NCBI GenBank assembly: GCA_030684755.1
Contig: JAUXXN010000089.1
Location: 1 to 9,060 of the forward strand
Source of the DNA: Hydrogenophaga sp.
GTDB lineage: Bacteria > Pseudomonadota > Gammaproteobacteria > Burkholderiales > Burkholderiaceae_C
Direction of reading: 5' to 3'
DNA: 9,060 nt
Shown here: positions 1-6,757 of the stretch, in pieces
Layout of the letters: each line of letters opens with the position of its first letter
How positions within the stretch are numbered: the stretch's first letter is position 1
Notes under the pieces: generated by a model
The model's input: only the letters and a program-made list of their open reading frames with translations
What the model was told of the DNA's origin: nothing
Database searches by the model: none
Program-made: the position numbers and the translations under genes

Positions 1-697
1 CGCCGCGCCAGCTGGACACCGATTCTTCAAAATTGCCGACAACCGCAAAGCCCAACGCAGTCACACGGGCGGGCACATGGTCCACCCACTGCCAAGCCAA
101 GGCAGCAGCGTCCCGCAGTGCCTCGCTGGGCGTCCCGTCGGGACGAACCCGCCAGTTGCGAGACAGGTACTCGGCCATGCGGTAAAACACAGCGCCCGCA
201 GGACCCAAACCCAAAACCCAAAACACGACAAACGCCACCAAGACACCAAACACATGGCGGTGTGCAGACAACACCGAATGCTCAATCACCTGCCTCAGCA
301 ACTCGGGGCGCGGAAGACTGCTGACATCTATACGCAGCCATTGCGCCAGTTTCTCGCGCGCAGCCGCGTCGTCGCCCACATCCAAGGCTTGACGAATTTC
401 ACTGAAATGGTGGCTGAACTGCCGGAAACCCAGCGTTACATAGAGTACGCAGACCATCCAAACAAAAGCCAGGACCGTGCTGAACTGCAACAAGCCCCAG
501 TACACAAGACCCGCCACCAACGCGGGCACACCCGCTGCCAGTGTCCAGGCCGCCCAGCCTTGTGCAGATTGCCCTGCGTCAAGGTTGCGACGCACCACAC
601 GGGCCCAACCCCGCAAACCAGCGTGAACCGGGTTGTCGTAGGAGAGCGGGCGCGCTTGCTCCAGCAGCAACGCGATCAGGATGGCAAAAAAACTCAT
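1..697 (-). CDS. CobD/CbiB-AmpE-like inner-membrane protein, N-terminal 232 residues (runs off left edge)
   Basis: Reading the minus strand from ATG 695-697 gives 232 codons that stay open to the window edge, so the C-terminus is missing. The protein begins MSFFAILIALLLEQARPL. It has hydrophobic segments near residues 1-12, 48-70, 73-90 and 146-172, an LGFRQFSHHF motif at 89-98, and GPAGAVFYRMAEYL at 165-178. This layout matches the CobD/CbiB superfamily, whose cobalamin members join aminopropanol phosphate to adenosylcobyric acid. The Glu-Asn-Asp block that I recall in true CbiB before the central membrane helix is replaced here by HSVLSAHRHVF (140-150). The N-terminus and the later VPARVTALGFAVVGNFEES (208-226) resemble AmpE at least as much. 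No cobalamin gene is nearby. I therefore call it a superfamily member of unknown role. No clear Shine-Dalgarno precedes the ATG. A TATGAT at 704-709 could be a -10 giving a nearly leaderless transcript, but it lacks a convincing -35. Confidence 0.8.
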   Translation of the reverse strand, partial: MSFFAILIALLLEQARPLSYDNPVHAGLRGWARVVRRNLDAGQSAQGWAAWTLAAGVPALVAGLVYWGLLQFSTVLAFVWMVCVLYVTLGFRQFSHHFSEIRQALDVGDDAAAREKLAQWLRIDVSSLPRPELLRQVIEHSVLSAHRHVFGVLVAFVVFWVLGLGPAGAVFYRMAEYLSRNWRVRPDGTPSEALRDAAALAWQWVDHVPARVTALGFAVVGNFEESVSSWRG

Positions 698-714
698 ACC
701 GTCATCATAGCGGC

Positions 715-731
715 GGGCGGTGATACCGCCC
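715..731. repeat. Perfect 7-bp inverted repeat with 3-nt loop between NUDIX gene and CobD-like gene
   Basis: GGGCGGT (715-721) and ACCGCCC (725-731) are perfect complements separated by GAT. They occupy most of the 43-nt gap between the NUDIX stop and the CobD-like start. In either RNA they form a GC-rich hairpin. No U-tract follows in the minus direction, so it is a poor intrinsic terminator. It could slow polymerase or shape the 5' end of the downstream message. Confidence 0.6.
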
Positions 732-740
732 TATTCACCT

Positions 741-1436
741 TCAGGCGATGAGCATGCGGTAAAAATTGCGCAACATGCCCGCTGTGGCCCCCCAGATGAA
801 GCGTTCATGGGCGCCGTCTTGGTACGGCATGGAATACCACTCTCGTACCACCCCCTCGTACGTCCATGCGTGGCGGCGGTGGTGCTGCGGGTTCATGAGA
901 TAGGCCAGCGGCACTTCAAACACATCGTCCACTTCGTGCGGATTGGGCTGCAAGGCGAAGCCCGGCTGCACCAAGCCCACCACGGGTGTCACGGTGAAGG
1001 CGGTACCAGTGATGTAAACGGGCAAGGTGCCCAATACCTCCACCCGCTCCGGCGGTAGGCCAATTTCTTCGTGCGTTTCGCGCAGTGCTGCGGCCGTGGC
1101 ACTTGCATCTGCAGCATCCAGCTTGCCGCCGGGCAAAGCAATTTGCCCCGAATGGGTGGACAGGTGAAGCGTGCGCTGCGTCAGGATCAGCATGAGCTGC
1201 TCACGAATCACCAGAGGCAACAACACGGCGGCTTGGGCCGGGGCACGGTCGGCAAACTTCTTTTCCCGCAACAGCTCGGGCGTCCATTCGGGCGGGCTGG
1301 CAAACAGCTGGCGCAGGCCCTGCGGTGTCAGGCGGTGAGCCGCCGGGGCGAGCAGTCCGTCACCAGCGAGGCCATGCACCACCGGTACATCGCGCGGGTC
1401 AAAAACAGGAATGGGTTTGAGCATATTGCTAAGCAT
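741..1436 (-). CDS. NUDIX hydrolase of the CoA-pyrophosphatase (NudL) type
   Basis: The 231-residue protein should hydrolyse coenzyme A or a related nucleotide to 4'-phosphopantetheine plus 3',5'-ADP; this role comes from the family. The subfamily signature LILTQRT...HSGQIALPGGKLD lies at 83-107. It runs into the NUDIX box at 104-127, with G104, D110, R119-E120, E123-E124 and G126. The box has one extra residue before RE, and Asp replaces the first Glu. Both features also occur in E. coli NudL as I recall it, so they are not signs of decay. The Glu/Arg residues for metal binding are intact. The start is limited by an in-frame TGA two codons upstream (1440-1442). ATG 1434-1436 or ATG 1422-1424 (Met5) are both possible, and neither has a good Shine-Dalgarno. 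A terminator lies between this gene and rplS, so it probably has its own promoter within 1437-1494. It may continue into the CobD-like gene 43 nt downstream. Confidence 0.93.
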   Translation of the reverse strand: MLSNMLKPIPVFDPRDVPVVHGLAGDGLLAPAAHRLTPQGLRQLFASPPEWTPELLREKKFADRAPAQAAVLLPLVIREQLMLILTQRTLHLSTHSGQIALPGGKLDAADASATAAALRETHEEIGLPPERVEVLGTLPVYITGTAFTVTPVVGLVQPGFALQPNPHEVDDVFEVPLAYLMNPQHHRRHAWTYEGVVREWYSMPYQDGAHERFIWGATAGMLRNFYRMLIA

Positions 1437-1494
1437 AGGTCAGCGGCGGTAGCGCTGCAGCTTCCTGGGTGACTGTGTGCGGGTCACAGGCATG

Positions 1495-1523
1495 AAAAAA
1501 GCCGCTCTTCGGAGCGGCTTTTT
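1495..1523 (-). terminator. Intrinsic terminator of the rpsP-rplS operon, symmetrical
   Basis: GCCGCTC (1501-1507) and GAGCGGC (1512-1518) form a perfect 7-bp stem around a four-base loop. Six A residues precede it (1495-1500) and five T residues follow it (1519-1523). On the minus strand the hairpin starts about 30 nt after the rplS stop and ends in six U residues, so it should end the ribosomal operon. Read on the plus strand it is a C(UUCG)G hairpin with a U5 tail, so it could also stop plus-strand transcription. No plus-strand gene points into it within this window. Confidence 0.9.
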
Positions 1524-1555
1524 GGCGAGACCAGGGGCAACGAATGCCCTTGTCT

Positions 1556-1912
<357 letters not shown>

Positions 1913-2053
1913 GGTTTCCTGGTTTCACGATCATGCCCGCGCTGCACTAAAGGCCACGAATCCGGCAGGGGCCCTGTCCAGCTGGCACAAAACTTGTACT
2001 GGCTGCGGGCTGGCCCGGTCACGGCGGCCGGTCAGAGGATCGAAAAGCCTTGG

Positions 2054-2080
2054 ATTATAGCCCGCTTGAAACGGACCCAA
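2054..2080 (-). promoter_or_regulatory. rplS: Possible internal promoter for rplS at the 3' end of trmD
   Basis: The minus strand carries a perfect TATAAT (2054-2059) that overlaps the trmD stop codon. The flanking 11 bases (GATTATAGCCC on plus, 2053-2063) are identical to those at the rpsP promoter (4022-4032). A -35 candidate is poor: TTGGGT at 2075-2080 leaves a 15-bp spacer, and GCTTGG at 2077-2082 leaves 17. A start near 2047 would give a leader of about 135 nt for rplS. Confidence 0.4.
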
Positions 2081-2843
2081 GCGTGCGCAGAAAACGGGCG
2101 TCTGCGGCGGACAAGGCGCCGCGCTCACGCGCTTGGGCAAGCAGATCGGGACGCAGGCGGGCCGTGAGCGACAGACTTTGCTCACGGCGGTAGCGCGCAA
2201 TGCGCTCGTGGTGGCCACCCAGCAACACATCAGGCACACCGACCGGCCCTTGGGGGCTTTGCCAGGTTTCTGGGCGGGTGTGGTGCGGACTGTCCAACAA
2301 ACCATCAAGCGCAGGGTTGAAGCTGTCCTGCTGGTGGCTGCCTTCATCGTTCAACACCCCGGGCTGCAAACGTGCCACGGCGTCCAGCAGCGCCATGGCT
2401 GCAATTTCACCACCAGACAACACAAAGTCACCCAGGCTGATCTGCACATCCACGCAGGCGTCAATGAACCGTTGGTCAATGCCTTCGTATCGGCCGCACA
2501 CCAGCACCGCGCCGGAGTTGGTGGACCAACGCTCAACAGCCGCGTGATCAAGCCGTTCACCAATGGGCGAGAACAGCACCACGGGGGCCTGTGTTGCCTC
2601 GGCTTCAGCACGCTCGGCACGCACCGTTTGAAGGCATTGCCAAAGCGGCTCCGCCATCATGACCATGCCCGGACCACCGCCAAAAGGCCGGTCGTCCACG
2701 CGACGGTAGTTGCCGTCGGCAAAGTCACGCGGATTCCACAAACGCACATCGACCGATCCAGACTCAAACGCACGGCGGTTGATGCCACAGGTCAAAAACG
2801 GGGCGAACAGCTCAGGGAACAGGGTAATGACGTCGAATCGCAT
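2055..2843 (-). CDS. trmD: tRNA (guanine-N1-)-methyltransferase TrmD
   Basis: TrmD methylates N1 of G37 next to the anticodon of a subset of tRNAs using S-adenosylmethionine, and so guards against +1 frameshifting. The 262-residue protein starts MRFDVITLFPELF. It shows the trefoil-knot SAM-site motifs RPFGGGPGMVMMAEPL (52-67), CGRYEGIDQRF (116-126) and ISLGDFVLSGGE (135-146). The flexible linker follows, with DSF at 173-175 (holding the likely catalytic Asp) and LLDSPHHTRPE (182-192). The frame is open upstream for a further 27 codons to a possible start at 2924, but family alignment puts the start at ATG 2841-2843. No strong Shine-Dalgarno precedes it. The gap to rimM is 145 nt. The helical tRNA-binding C-terminal domain is complete, so the gene looks functional. 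Confidence 0.98.
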   Translation of the reverse strand: MRFDVITLFPELFAPFLTCGINRRAFESGSVDVRLWNPRDFADGNYRRVDDRPFGGGPGMVMMAEPLWQCLQTVRAERAEAEATQAPVVLFSPIGERLDHAAVERWSTNSGAVLVCGRYEGIDQRFIDACVDVQISLGDFVLSGGEIAAMALLDAVARLQPGVLNDEGSHQQDSFNPALDGLLDSPHHTRPETWQSPQGPVGVPDVLLGGHHERIARYRREQSLSLTARLRPDLLAQARERGALSAADARFLRTLGSVSSGL

Positions 2844-2988
2844 GGCAGGTATTGTCGCGCGCTCGCTCAGGCGCACTTCAGTAGCACAGGCAACGGGCCT
2901 AGAAACAATCTCAGCACCAGCCAACAGCCCAGTGGTGCCGGGAACAGCCTAAAGCACCGATCCAGAAAGCCACGCAGGGCCGCCGAGG

Positions 2989-3588
2989 TCAGTAATCGAT
3001 GCCCCAGTCCACCGTGATGCGACGGGCGGTCGTGTCCACGCCGTCCACATAGGCAGACACGAACGGAATCATGCGTTCGGCGGTCCGCTGGGCTCCGTCA
3101 ACCGTTTCGGTGTATTCGAGTACCAACACCGAATTAGGGCCTGTGGTCAGCAGGTCGCGCACGGTGCCCATGTGCACGCCTTCACGGTTAACCACATCAA
3201 GACCGATGAGGTCAACCCAGTAATACTCGCCTTCGGGCGTGGCCGGAAAAGCACTGCGGGGCACGAAAATACGCACACCCTTCAAGGCTTCGGCCGCATT
3301 GCGGTCGTCCACACCTTCAATGTGGGCAACCACACCATCGGCATGGGTCTTGATTTCCGCTATTTCGACCGTGACACAGCCGGAAAAAGCCAAAAATCCG
3401 CGCGCGAAACGGGCTTCGGGCGGCTGCAAAAACCATTCGGTGCAAGCAAACAGCGCCTCGGTGTCGGCGCTGTGCGGCAGGATGTGAAGCCAGCCTTTGA
3501 GACCCCACGCCTCCTGGAAACGGCCAAGCTCAATGGCATCAACCGGTAGGGAAGACGCTTTGAAAGCGCCAGACGTGGGGTGGCTCAC
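2989..3588 (-). CDS. rimM: Ribosome maturation factor RimM (GTG start)
   Basis: RimM helps late maturation of the 30S head by binding near uS19. The 199-residue product has the N-terminal RimM domain with the LGRFQEAWGLKGW motif (21-33). A PRC-barrel-like half follows, with EYYWVDLIGLDVVNREG (121-137), GTVRDLLTTGPNSVLVL (141-157) and RMIPFVSAYVDGVD (172-185). I chose the GTG at 3586-3588, which gives an N-terminus (MSHPTSGAFK) of normal family length and starts 19 nt after the rpsP stop. The open frame continues upstream to an ATG at 3687, but that would overlap rpsP by 80 bases and add a non-family, Pro-rich leader. A weak AGG lies 12 bases ahead of the GTG. A weak start may keep RimM below ribosomal-protein levels, as described for the E. 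coli operon; that is an inference here. Confidence 0.96.
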   Translation of the reverse strand: MSHPTSGAFKASSLPVDAIELGRFQEAWGLKGWLHILPHSADTEALFACTEWFLQPPEARFARGFLAFSGCVTVEIAEIKTHADGVVAHIEGVDDRNAAEALKGVRIFVPRSAFPATPEGEYYWVDLIGLDVVNREGVHMGTVRDLLTTGPNSVLVLEYTETVDGAQRTAERMIPFVSAYVDGVDTTARRITVDWGIDY

Positions 3589-3607
3589 GGGATACGCAAA
3601 CCTGGGA

Positions 3608-3874
3608 TCAGGCTGCGGGAGCGGCGACAGCTTTGGCGGCGCTTTGCTTGACCAAACGGGCCACGGTGTCCGACGGCTCGGCGCCAACGCCGGTCCAGTA
3701 GGTCAGGCGGTCCAAGGCAATGCGCAGGGGCTCTTCGCCACCACGGGCCAGTGGATTGTAGAAACCGATACGCTCGATGAAGCGACCATCGCGGCGGTTG
3801 CGCTTGTCAGCAACCACGATGTTGTAGAAAGGACGGGCTTTAGAACCGCCGCGTGCGAGTCGAATGACGACCAT
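3608..3874 (-). CDS. rpsP: 30S ribosomal protein bS16
   Basis: The 88-residue protein begins [20 protein letters not shown]. It contains [21 protein letters not shown] and the C-terminal [20 protein letters not shown], all hallmark S16 blocks. S16 binds 16S rRNA early in 30S assembly. ATG 3872-3874 is preceded by a good Shine-Dalgarno (GAAGGA at about -12). It is the first gene of the operon, with rimM starting 19 nt after its stop. A promoter and a structured leader precede it. The Ala-rich tail ([10 protein letters not shown]) is common in this family. Confidence 0.98.
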   Translation of the reverse strand: MVVIRLARGGSKARPFYNIVVADKRNRRDGRFIERIGFYNPLARGGEEPLRIALDRLTYWTGVGAEPSDTVARLVKQSAAKAVAAPAA

Positions 3875-3917
3875 GATTTATCCTTCGGGTGGAGAGGCAC
3901 CACAATCGGTACCTCAC

Positions 3918-3958
3918 CGGGTTTTCATCGGCTGAACTTCATCCGATTTGTCAACCCG
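3918..3958 (-). promoter_or_regulatory. rpsP: Two-tier imperfect hairpin in the rpsP leader
   Basis: An outer stem pairs 3918-3923 (CGGGTT) with 3953-3958 (AACCCG). After an internal loop, an inner stem pairs ATCGG (3927-3931) with CCGAT (3943-3947). It extends through one C/T mismatch into TGA/TCA with an ACT loop. The structure lies about 44 nt ahead of the rpsP start codon in the predicted untranslated leader. It could be an autoregulatory or stability element; no known leader family is recognised. Confidence 0.45.
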
Positions 3959-3985
3959 TTTCATTGCAACGCTTGAGACACACGA

Positions 3986-4001
3986 CTGACCACCCGGTCA
4001 G
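3986..4001 (-). promoter_or_regulatory. Small hairpin near the 5' end of the rpsP leader
   Basis: CTGACC (3986-3991) and GGTCAG (3996-4001) are perfect complements around a four-base loop. They lie about 15 nt downstream of the predicted transcription start near 4016. A 5'-proximal stem like this often protects an mRNA from decay; that role is inferred. Confidence 0.4.
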
Positions 4002-4022
4002 CGAAACGCCACAAAACCCGCG

Positions 4023-4052
4023 ATTATAGCCCCCTGTTGGCAGACCGACCAA
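4023..4052 (-). promoter_or_regulatory. rpsP: Sigma70-type promoter of the rpsP-rimM-trmD-rplS operon
   Basis: The minus strand has a perfect TATAAT -10 (4023-4028) and a TTGGTC -35 (4047-4052) separated by 18 bp. Transcription would start near 4016 and leave a leader of about 140 nt before rpsP. It is the only strong promoter-like element in the 234-bp divergent region between rpsP and the acetyltransferase gene. The -35 is moderate. Confidence 0.65.
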
Positions 4053-4108
4053 CACGCTGACCGACCCGACCCACACCGGCCCCTTGGCCGCCCAACCTTT
4101 TGTTATCC

Positions 4109-4639
4109 ATGCACCTGATTCGCCCCAGCCGCGACGAAGACCTCGACGCCATCACCCGCATTTACGGACACCACGTGCTGCACGGCACCGGCACCTTTGA
4201 AACAACCCCGCCCAGCGTGGCCGACATGACCACCCGCCGCGCCGACGTGCTGACCAAAGGCCTGCCTTGGCTGGTGGTGGAAGACGGCGGCGAGGTGCTG
4301 GGCTTTGCCTACGGCAACTGGTTCAAACCCCGCCCGGCTTACCGGTTTTCGGTTGAGGATTCGATTTACATGGCGCCAGAAGCAGCTGGCAAAGGCTTGG
4401 GCCGCGCTTTGCTGGCCGAACTGCTGGCGGCACTGGAGCGCGCCGGAGTGCGCAGGGTCATGGCGGTGATTGGTGATTCGGCCAACGCAGGCTCGATTGG
4501 GGTGCACCGCGCGCTGGGCTTTGAGCCCGCGGGCGTCATCAACGCGTGCGGCTGGAAGTTTGACCGCTGGCTGGACATTGTGTTGATGCAAAAGCCACTG
4601 GGCGCTGGCGACAGCACACCACCGAAGGACTGCGTATGA
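4109..4639 (+). CDS. GNAT N-acetyltransferase, phosphinothricin/methionine-sulfoximine type
   Basis: The 176-residue protein belongs to the Pat/Bar/MddA group, which transfers acetyl from acetyl-CoA to the amino group of phosphinothricin, methionine sulfoximine or methionine sulfone. The group pattern is well kept: IYGHHVLHGTGTFETTPPS (18-36), GLPWLVVE (51-58), AYRFSVEDSIYM (77-88), the acetyl-CoA P-loop AAGKGLGRALL (92-102), VIGDSANAGSIGVHRALGF (120-138) and KFDRWLDIVLMQ (150-161). I chose ATG 4109-4111. A TTG at 4100 would only add MLS. No Shine-Dalgarno is visible. The stop overlaps the next start in an ATGA (4636-4639), so the downstream membrane protein is probably translationally coupled. 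The physiological substrate cannot be read from the sequence; detoxification of methionine analogues is the family expectation. Confidence 0.93.
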   Translation: MHLIRPSRDEDLDAITRIYGHHVLHGTGTFETTPPSVADMTTRRADVLTKGLPWLVVEDGGEVLGFAYGNWFKPRPAYRFSVEDSIYMAPEAAGKGLGRALLAELLAALERAGVRRVMAVIGDSANAGSIGVHRALGFEPAGVINACGWKFDRWLDIVLMQKPLGAGDSTPPKDCV

Positions 4640-5094
4640 GCGCGCACGCCAAGAACAAAACCGTGGCCACTTGGCTGGCGGTGTTGCTGGGCAGCATGGG
4701 CGTGCACCGTTTTTACCTGCGCGGGCTTGGCGACTGGATCGGCTGGCTGCACCCCATGGCGGCCGGGCTGGGCTGGTGGGGCGTGAACCGGGTGCAAGCC
4801 CTGGGACAAGACGACAAACTGGCCTGGGTGCTGATCCCGTTTCTGGGCAGCAGCATCGCGGCAGGTTGCCTCGCGGGCATTGTTTACGCGCTCAGCGACC
4901 GCCCCAAGTGGAACCGTTGGTTCAATCCCGCGCACAACGACGAAGCCAGCGCCGGAGCCACCAACTGGTTGACCATTGGCGCCTTGGTGTTGGGGCTGCT
5001 GCTCGGAACGGTGGCTTTCATGGGCAGCCTGACCTATGGCATCCAACACTACTTTGAATACCAGATTGAAGAAGCCCGCAAGATCAGTCAATAA
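4636..5094 (+). CDS. TM2-domain membrane protein
   Basis: The 152-residue protein opens with KNKTVATWLAVLLGSMGVHRFYLRGLGDW (6-34), the characteristic TM2 pattern of a Lys-led helix followed by G-x-x-GxHRFYLx-G. Further hydrophobic stretches lie at about 39-50, 63-86 and 109-136, so it likely spans the membrane three or four times. A charged tail, EYQIEEARKISQ, ends it. The function of bacterial TM2 proteins is generally unknown. Its ATG is shared with the acetyltransferase stop (ATGA overlap), a strong sign of co-translation. The gene ends 21 nt before the convergent AEC gene, with no clear terminator between them. Confidence 0.85.
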   Translation: MSAHAKNKTVATWLAVLLGSMGVHRFYLRGLGDWIGWLHPMAAGLGWWGVNRVQALGQDDKLAWVLIPFLGSSIAAGCLAGIVYALSDRPKWNRWFNPAHNDEASAGATNWLTIGALVLGLLLGTVAFMGSLTYGIQHYFEYQIEEARKISQ

Positions 5095-5115
5095 CGCATT
5101 CACGCCCTGGGAAAA

Positions 5116-6072
5116 TCATCCCACCCATGACATCAGCAACATGACCAAACTCAGGGTAAACAGCGCAGCCACCGTGGACAGCCCCATGCTGGTGGTGGTG
5201 AGTTCTTGGGCCACTTCGTAGCGCTGGGCAAACAAAAACACGTTGGCGCCCATGGGCAACGCGGCGGCCACCACCATCACGGTCAGTGGCAAACCGGTGA
5301 TGCCCGCAGCCCAGGCCGACAGACCCACCAAGAGCGGCAGCACCAAATTTTTGGATGCTGTGATCCACAAAGCTGGGCGCAAGTGGCCACCCAAAGGCGT
5401 GCGCGCCAACGTCACCCCCACCAGCACCAATGCGATGGGGCCGAACGCACTGCCCAGCAACTGCAAAGGCTTGTCCACCACCTCTGGCAGGGCCCAGCCG
5501 GTCTGCGCAAACAGGAGGCCGCTCAGGATGGGCAAGGGAATGGGGTGGATCAACGCACCCTTGAAAGCCGACCAGGCTGTTTGCAGCACATGCGGGGCTC
5601 GCTCGCCACCGGCACGGGCTTCTCGGGCCACCGCCAGTTCCAACACCACAGACCCCACAGTGAGCAAGATCAGCGCGTGCACTGACACCAGGGTCAACAG
5701 CGTCACCAACCCGGCCTTGCCGTAGGCCAGTTCCACCAGGGTAATGCCGATCATGACCATGTTGGAAAACACCCCTCCCAGCGCCATCACCACACTGGTG
5801 CGGTTGAAGCCGCGCCATGCAATGGACATGCCCAGCAGGGCCAGCGCGGCTGGAAAGTAGGCGGCCACAGGCCTCAGGTCCAGCGTTTCAAAATGCACCG
5901 TGCTCATGGTGCGAAACAGCAGGGCCGGGATCAGCAGCAAAAAAACAAGATTGGACAGGTCCTTAACGGCGGCTTCGCGAATCCACTGCAGGCGTCCGGC
6001 CATGTAGCCCAGGGCAATGAGCAAAAAAACCGGGGTGAGGGAGGCAACAACAGGGTGGGTTAAGAAAGTCAC
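5116..6072 (-). CDS. AEC (auxin efflux carrier) family transporter
   Basis: The 318-residue integral-membrane protein has about ten hydrophobic segments. It shows the AEC N-terminal pattern LTPVFLLIALGYMAGR (12-27), LSNLVFLLLIPALLF (39-53) with its helix-breaking Pro, a central charged loop near 149-165, ITASKNLVLPLL (237-248), and LPMGANVFLFAQRYE near 272-286. Bacterial AEC proteins are secondary carriers, some of them for malate or other carboxylates; the substrate here is unknown. The start is GTG 6070-6072. No ATG fits before an internal Met in the first helix, and codons just upstream offer no alternative. The only purine-rich bases abut the GTG, so initiation may be weak. A small palindrome, GCGAT/ATCGC (6076-6088), sits directly upstream. 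It follows the DUF3299 gene by 75 nt on the same strand and could be read through from it, as no terminator is visible. Confidence 0.92.
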   Translation of the reverse strand: MTFLTHPVVASLTPVFLLIALGYMAGRLQWIREAAVKDLSNLVFLLLIPALLFRTMSTVHFETLDLRPVAAYFPAALALLGMSIAWRGFNRTSVVMALGGVFSNMVMIGITLVELAYGKAGLVTLLTLVSVHALILLTVGSVVLELAVAREARAGGERAPHVLQTAWSAFKGALIHPIPLPILSGLLFAQTGWALPEVVDKPLQLLGSAFGPIALVLVGVTLARTPLGGHLRPALWITASKNLVLPLLVGLSAWAAGITGLPLTVMVVAAALPMGANVFLFAQRYEVAQELTTTSMGLSTVAALFTLSLVMLLMSWVG

Positions 6073-6147
6073 CCTGCGATGGTATCGCCCTCACGGGCCA
6101 AGGGCTGTCGCACAAAACAGACCTGCTCAAAAGATAAACGATCGGCC

Positions 6148-6705
6148 TTACTTCACGCCCACGCCGTCGGTGATGCGGTAATAAAGCCCATAGGGATCGT
6201 TTTGCAACACATGAAATTTGCCCTCGACCACCACCGCGCCCAGGCTGTACTTCACTGGCGCCTTGGTGTGCACCTCGACCATGCTTTCGGGCCCGCCTGG
6301 GATACAAAAGGAGCAGGTGAGCGGCACCGAAGAAAGCAGGAAATGGCGTTGTTGCTCGCCCACCTGCAGCGGCATCATGAACCCTTGCACGCGAATCGTT
6401 TTCTGGTGAAGTGCGGTCACCGCCTTGGGGTAAACAGGCACCATGCGTCGGTCTTCAACCCGAGTCGTCACACTGGTGAGCTGAGACCAAGGCACCACGT
6501 CGGTGCGCTGAGCAAGCGGAGCGAACGGACTCAACGGGCTGTGCACCCCTGCACCTTGCCCGTGAGGAACAACAGGGGCGGCGGGATTGGAACCTGACTG
6601 TGATGAAACACCCAATGGCGATGACAGCACCTGCGCTTGCACAGACACGGCCACTGTCCACAGCAACGCAATGGTTGCTGCGGTGTATCGGTTTGAATTT
6701 TTCAT
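6148..6705 (-). CDS. Exported DUF3299-type protein, last gene of the Fur/ABC cluster
   Basis: The 185-residue protein starts with a signal peptide, MKNSNRYTAATIALLWTVAV, with probable cleavage after SVQA (24). A low-complexity Ser/Pro/Gly linker (25-70) and a folded domain follow. The domain carries the DUF3299 pattern: VYPKAVTALHQKTIRVQGFMMPL (91-113), HFLLSS (121-126), TCSFCIPGGPESMVEV (130-145) and a C-terminal GKFHVLQNDPYGLYYRI (162-178). The CxxC at 131-134 is a candidate metal or disulfide site. DUF3299 proteins commonly sit beside FtsX/MacB-type ABC transporters; P. aeruginosa PA4066 is an example as I recall it. Their function is unknown. I chose ATG 6703-6705 because it begins the signal peptide; the frame is open to 6759 but the extra residues look non-native. 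No Shine-Dalgarno is seen, and the 103-nt gap from the preceding gene is the only loose junction in the cluster. Confidence 0.85.
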   Translation of the reverse strand: MKNSNRYTAATIALLWTVAVSVQAQVLSSPLGVSSQSGSNPAAPVVPHGQGAGVHSPLSPFAPLAQRTDVVPWSQLTSVTTRVEDRRMVPVYPKAVTALHQKTIRVQGFMMPLQVGEQQRHFLLSSVPLTCSFCIPGGPESMVEVHTKAPVKYSLGAVVVEGKFHVLQNDPYGLYYRITDGVGVK

Positions 6706-6757
6706 ATTGAAGGTGATTGTTGTTCCGATGGTGCGAGCGAGTCCAACGAAACAGCAC

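Noticed and set aside
77..751. Plus-strand open frame of 224 codons opposite the CobD-like gene
   Set aside because: Its composition is low-quality (Gln/His/Arg/Pro-rich) and it runs antisense to a membrane protein with clear hydrophobic segments and family motifs.
1469..1487. GTGAC/GTCAC dyad between the terminator and the NUDIX gene as an operator
   Set aside because: Five-base arms with a nine-base spacer are expected by chance, and no regulator is linked to it. It is noted only because the NUDIX promoter must lie near here.
2844..2924. N-terminal extension of TrmD to 2924
   Set aside because: TrmD proteins begin at the MRFDVITLFPE motif, and the 27 extra codons show no family similarity.
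2133..3017. Long plus-strand open frame of 294 codons opposite trmD
   Set aside because: It is antisense to a complete, motif-bearing TrmD, is His/Gln/Arg-rich with no recognisable domain, and reflects the high-GC frame opposite a real gene.
3589..3687. N-terminal extension of RimM to ATG 3687
   Set aside because: It would overlap rpsP by 80 bases and add a Pro-rich segment absent from the family; GTG 3586-3588 gives normal length.
6076..6088. GCGAT/ATCGC palindrome ahead of the AEC gene as a regulatory site
   Set aside because: Five-base arms with a three-base loop are too short to support a claim; it is mentioned only in the AEC entry.
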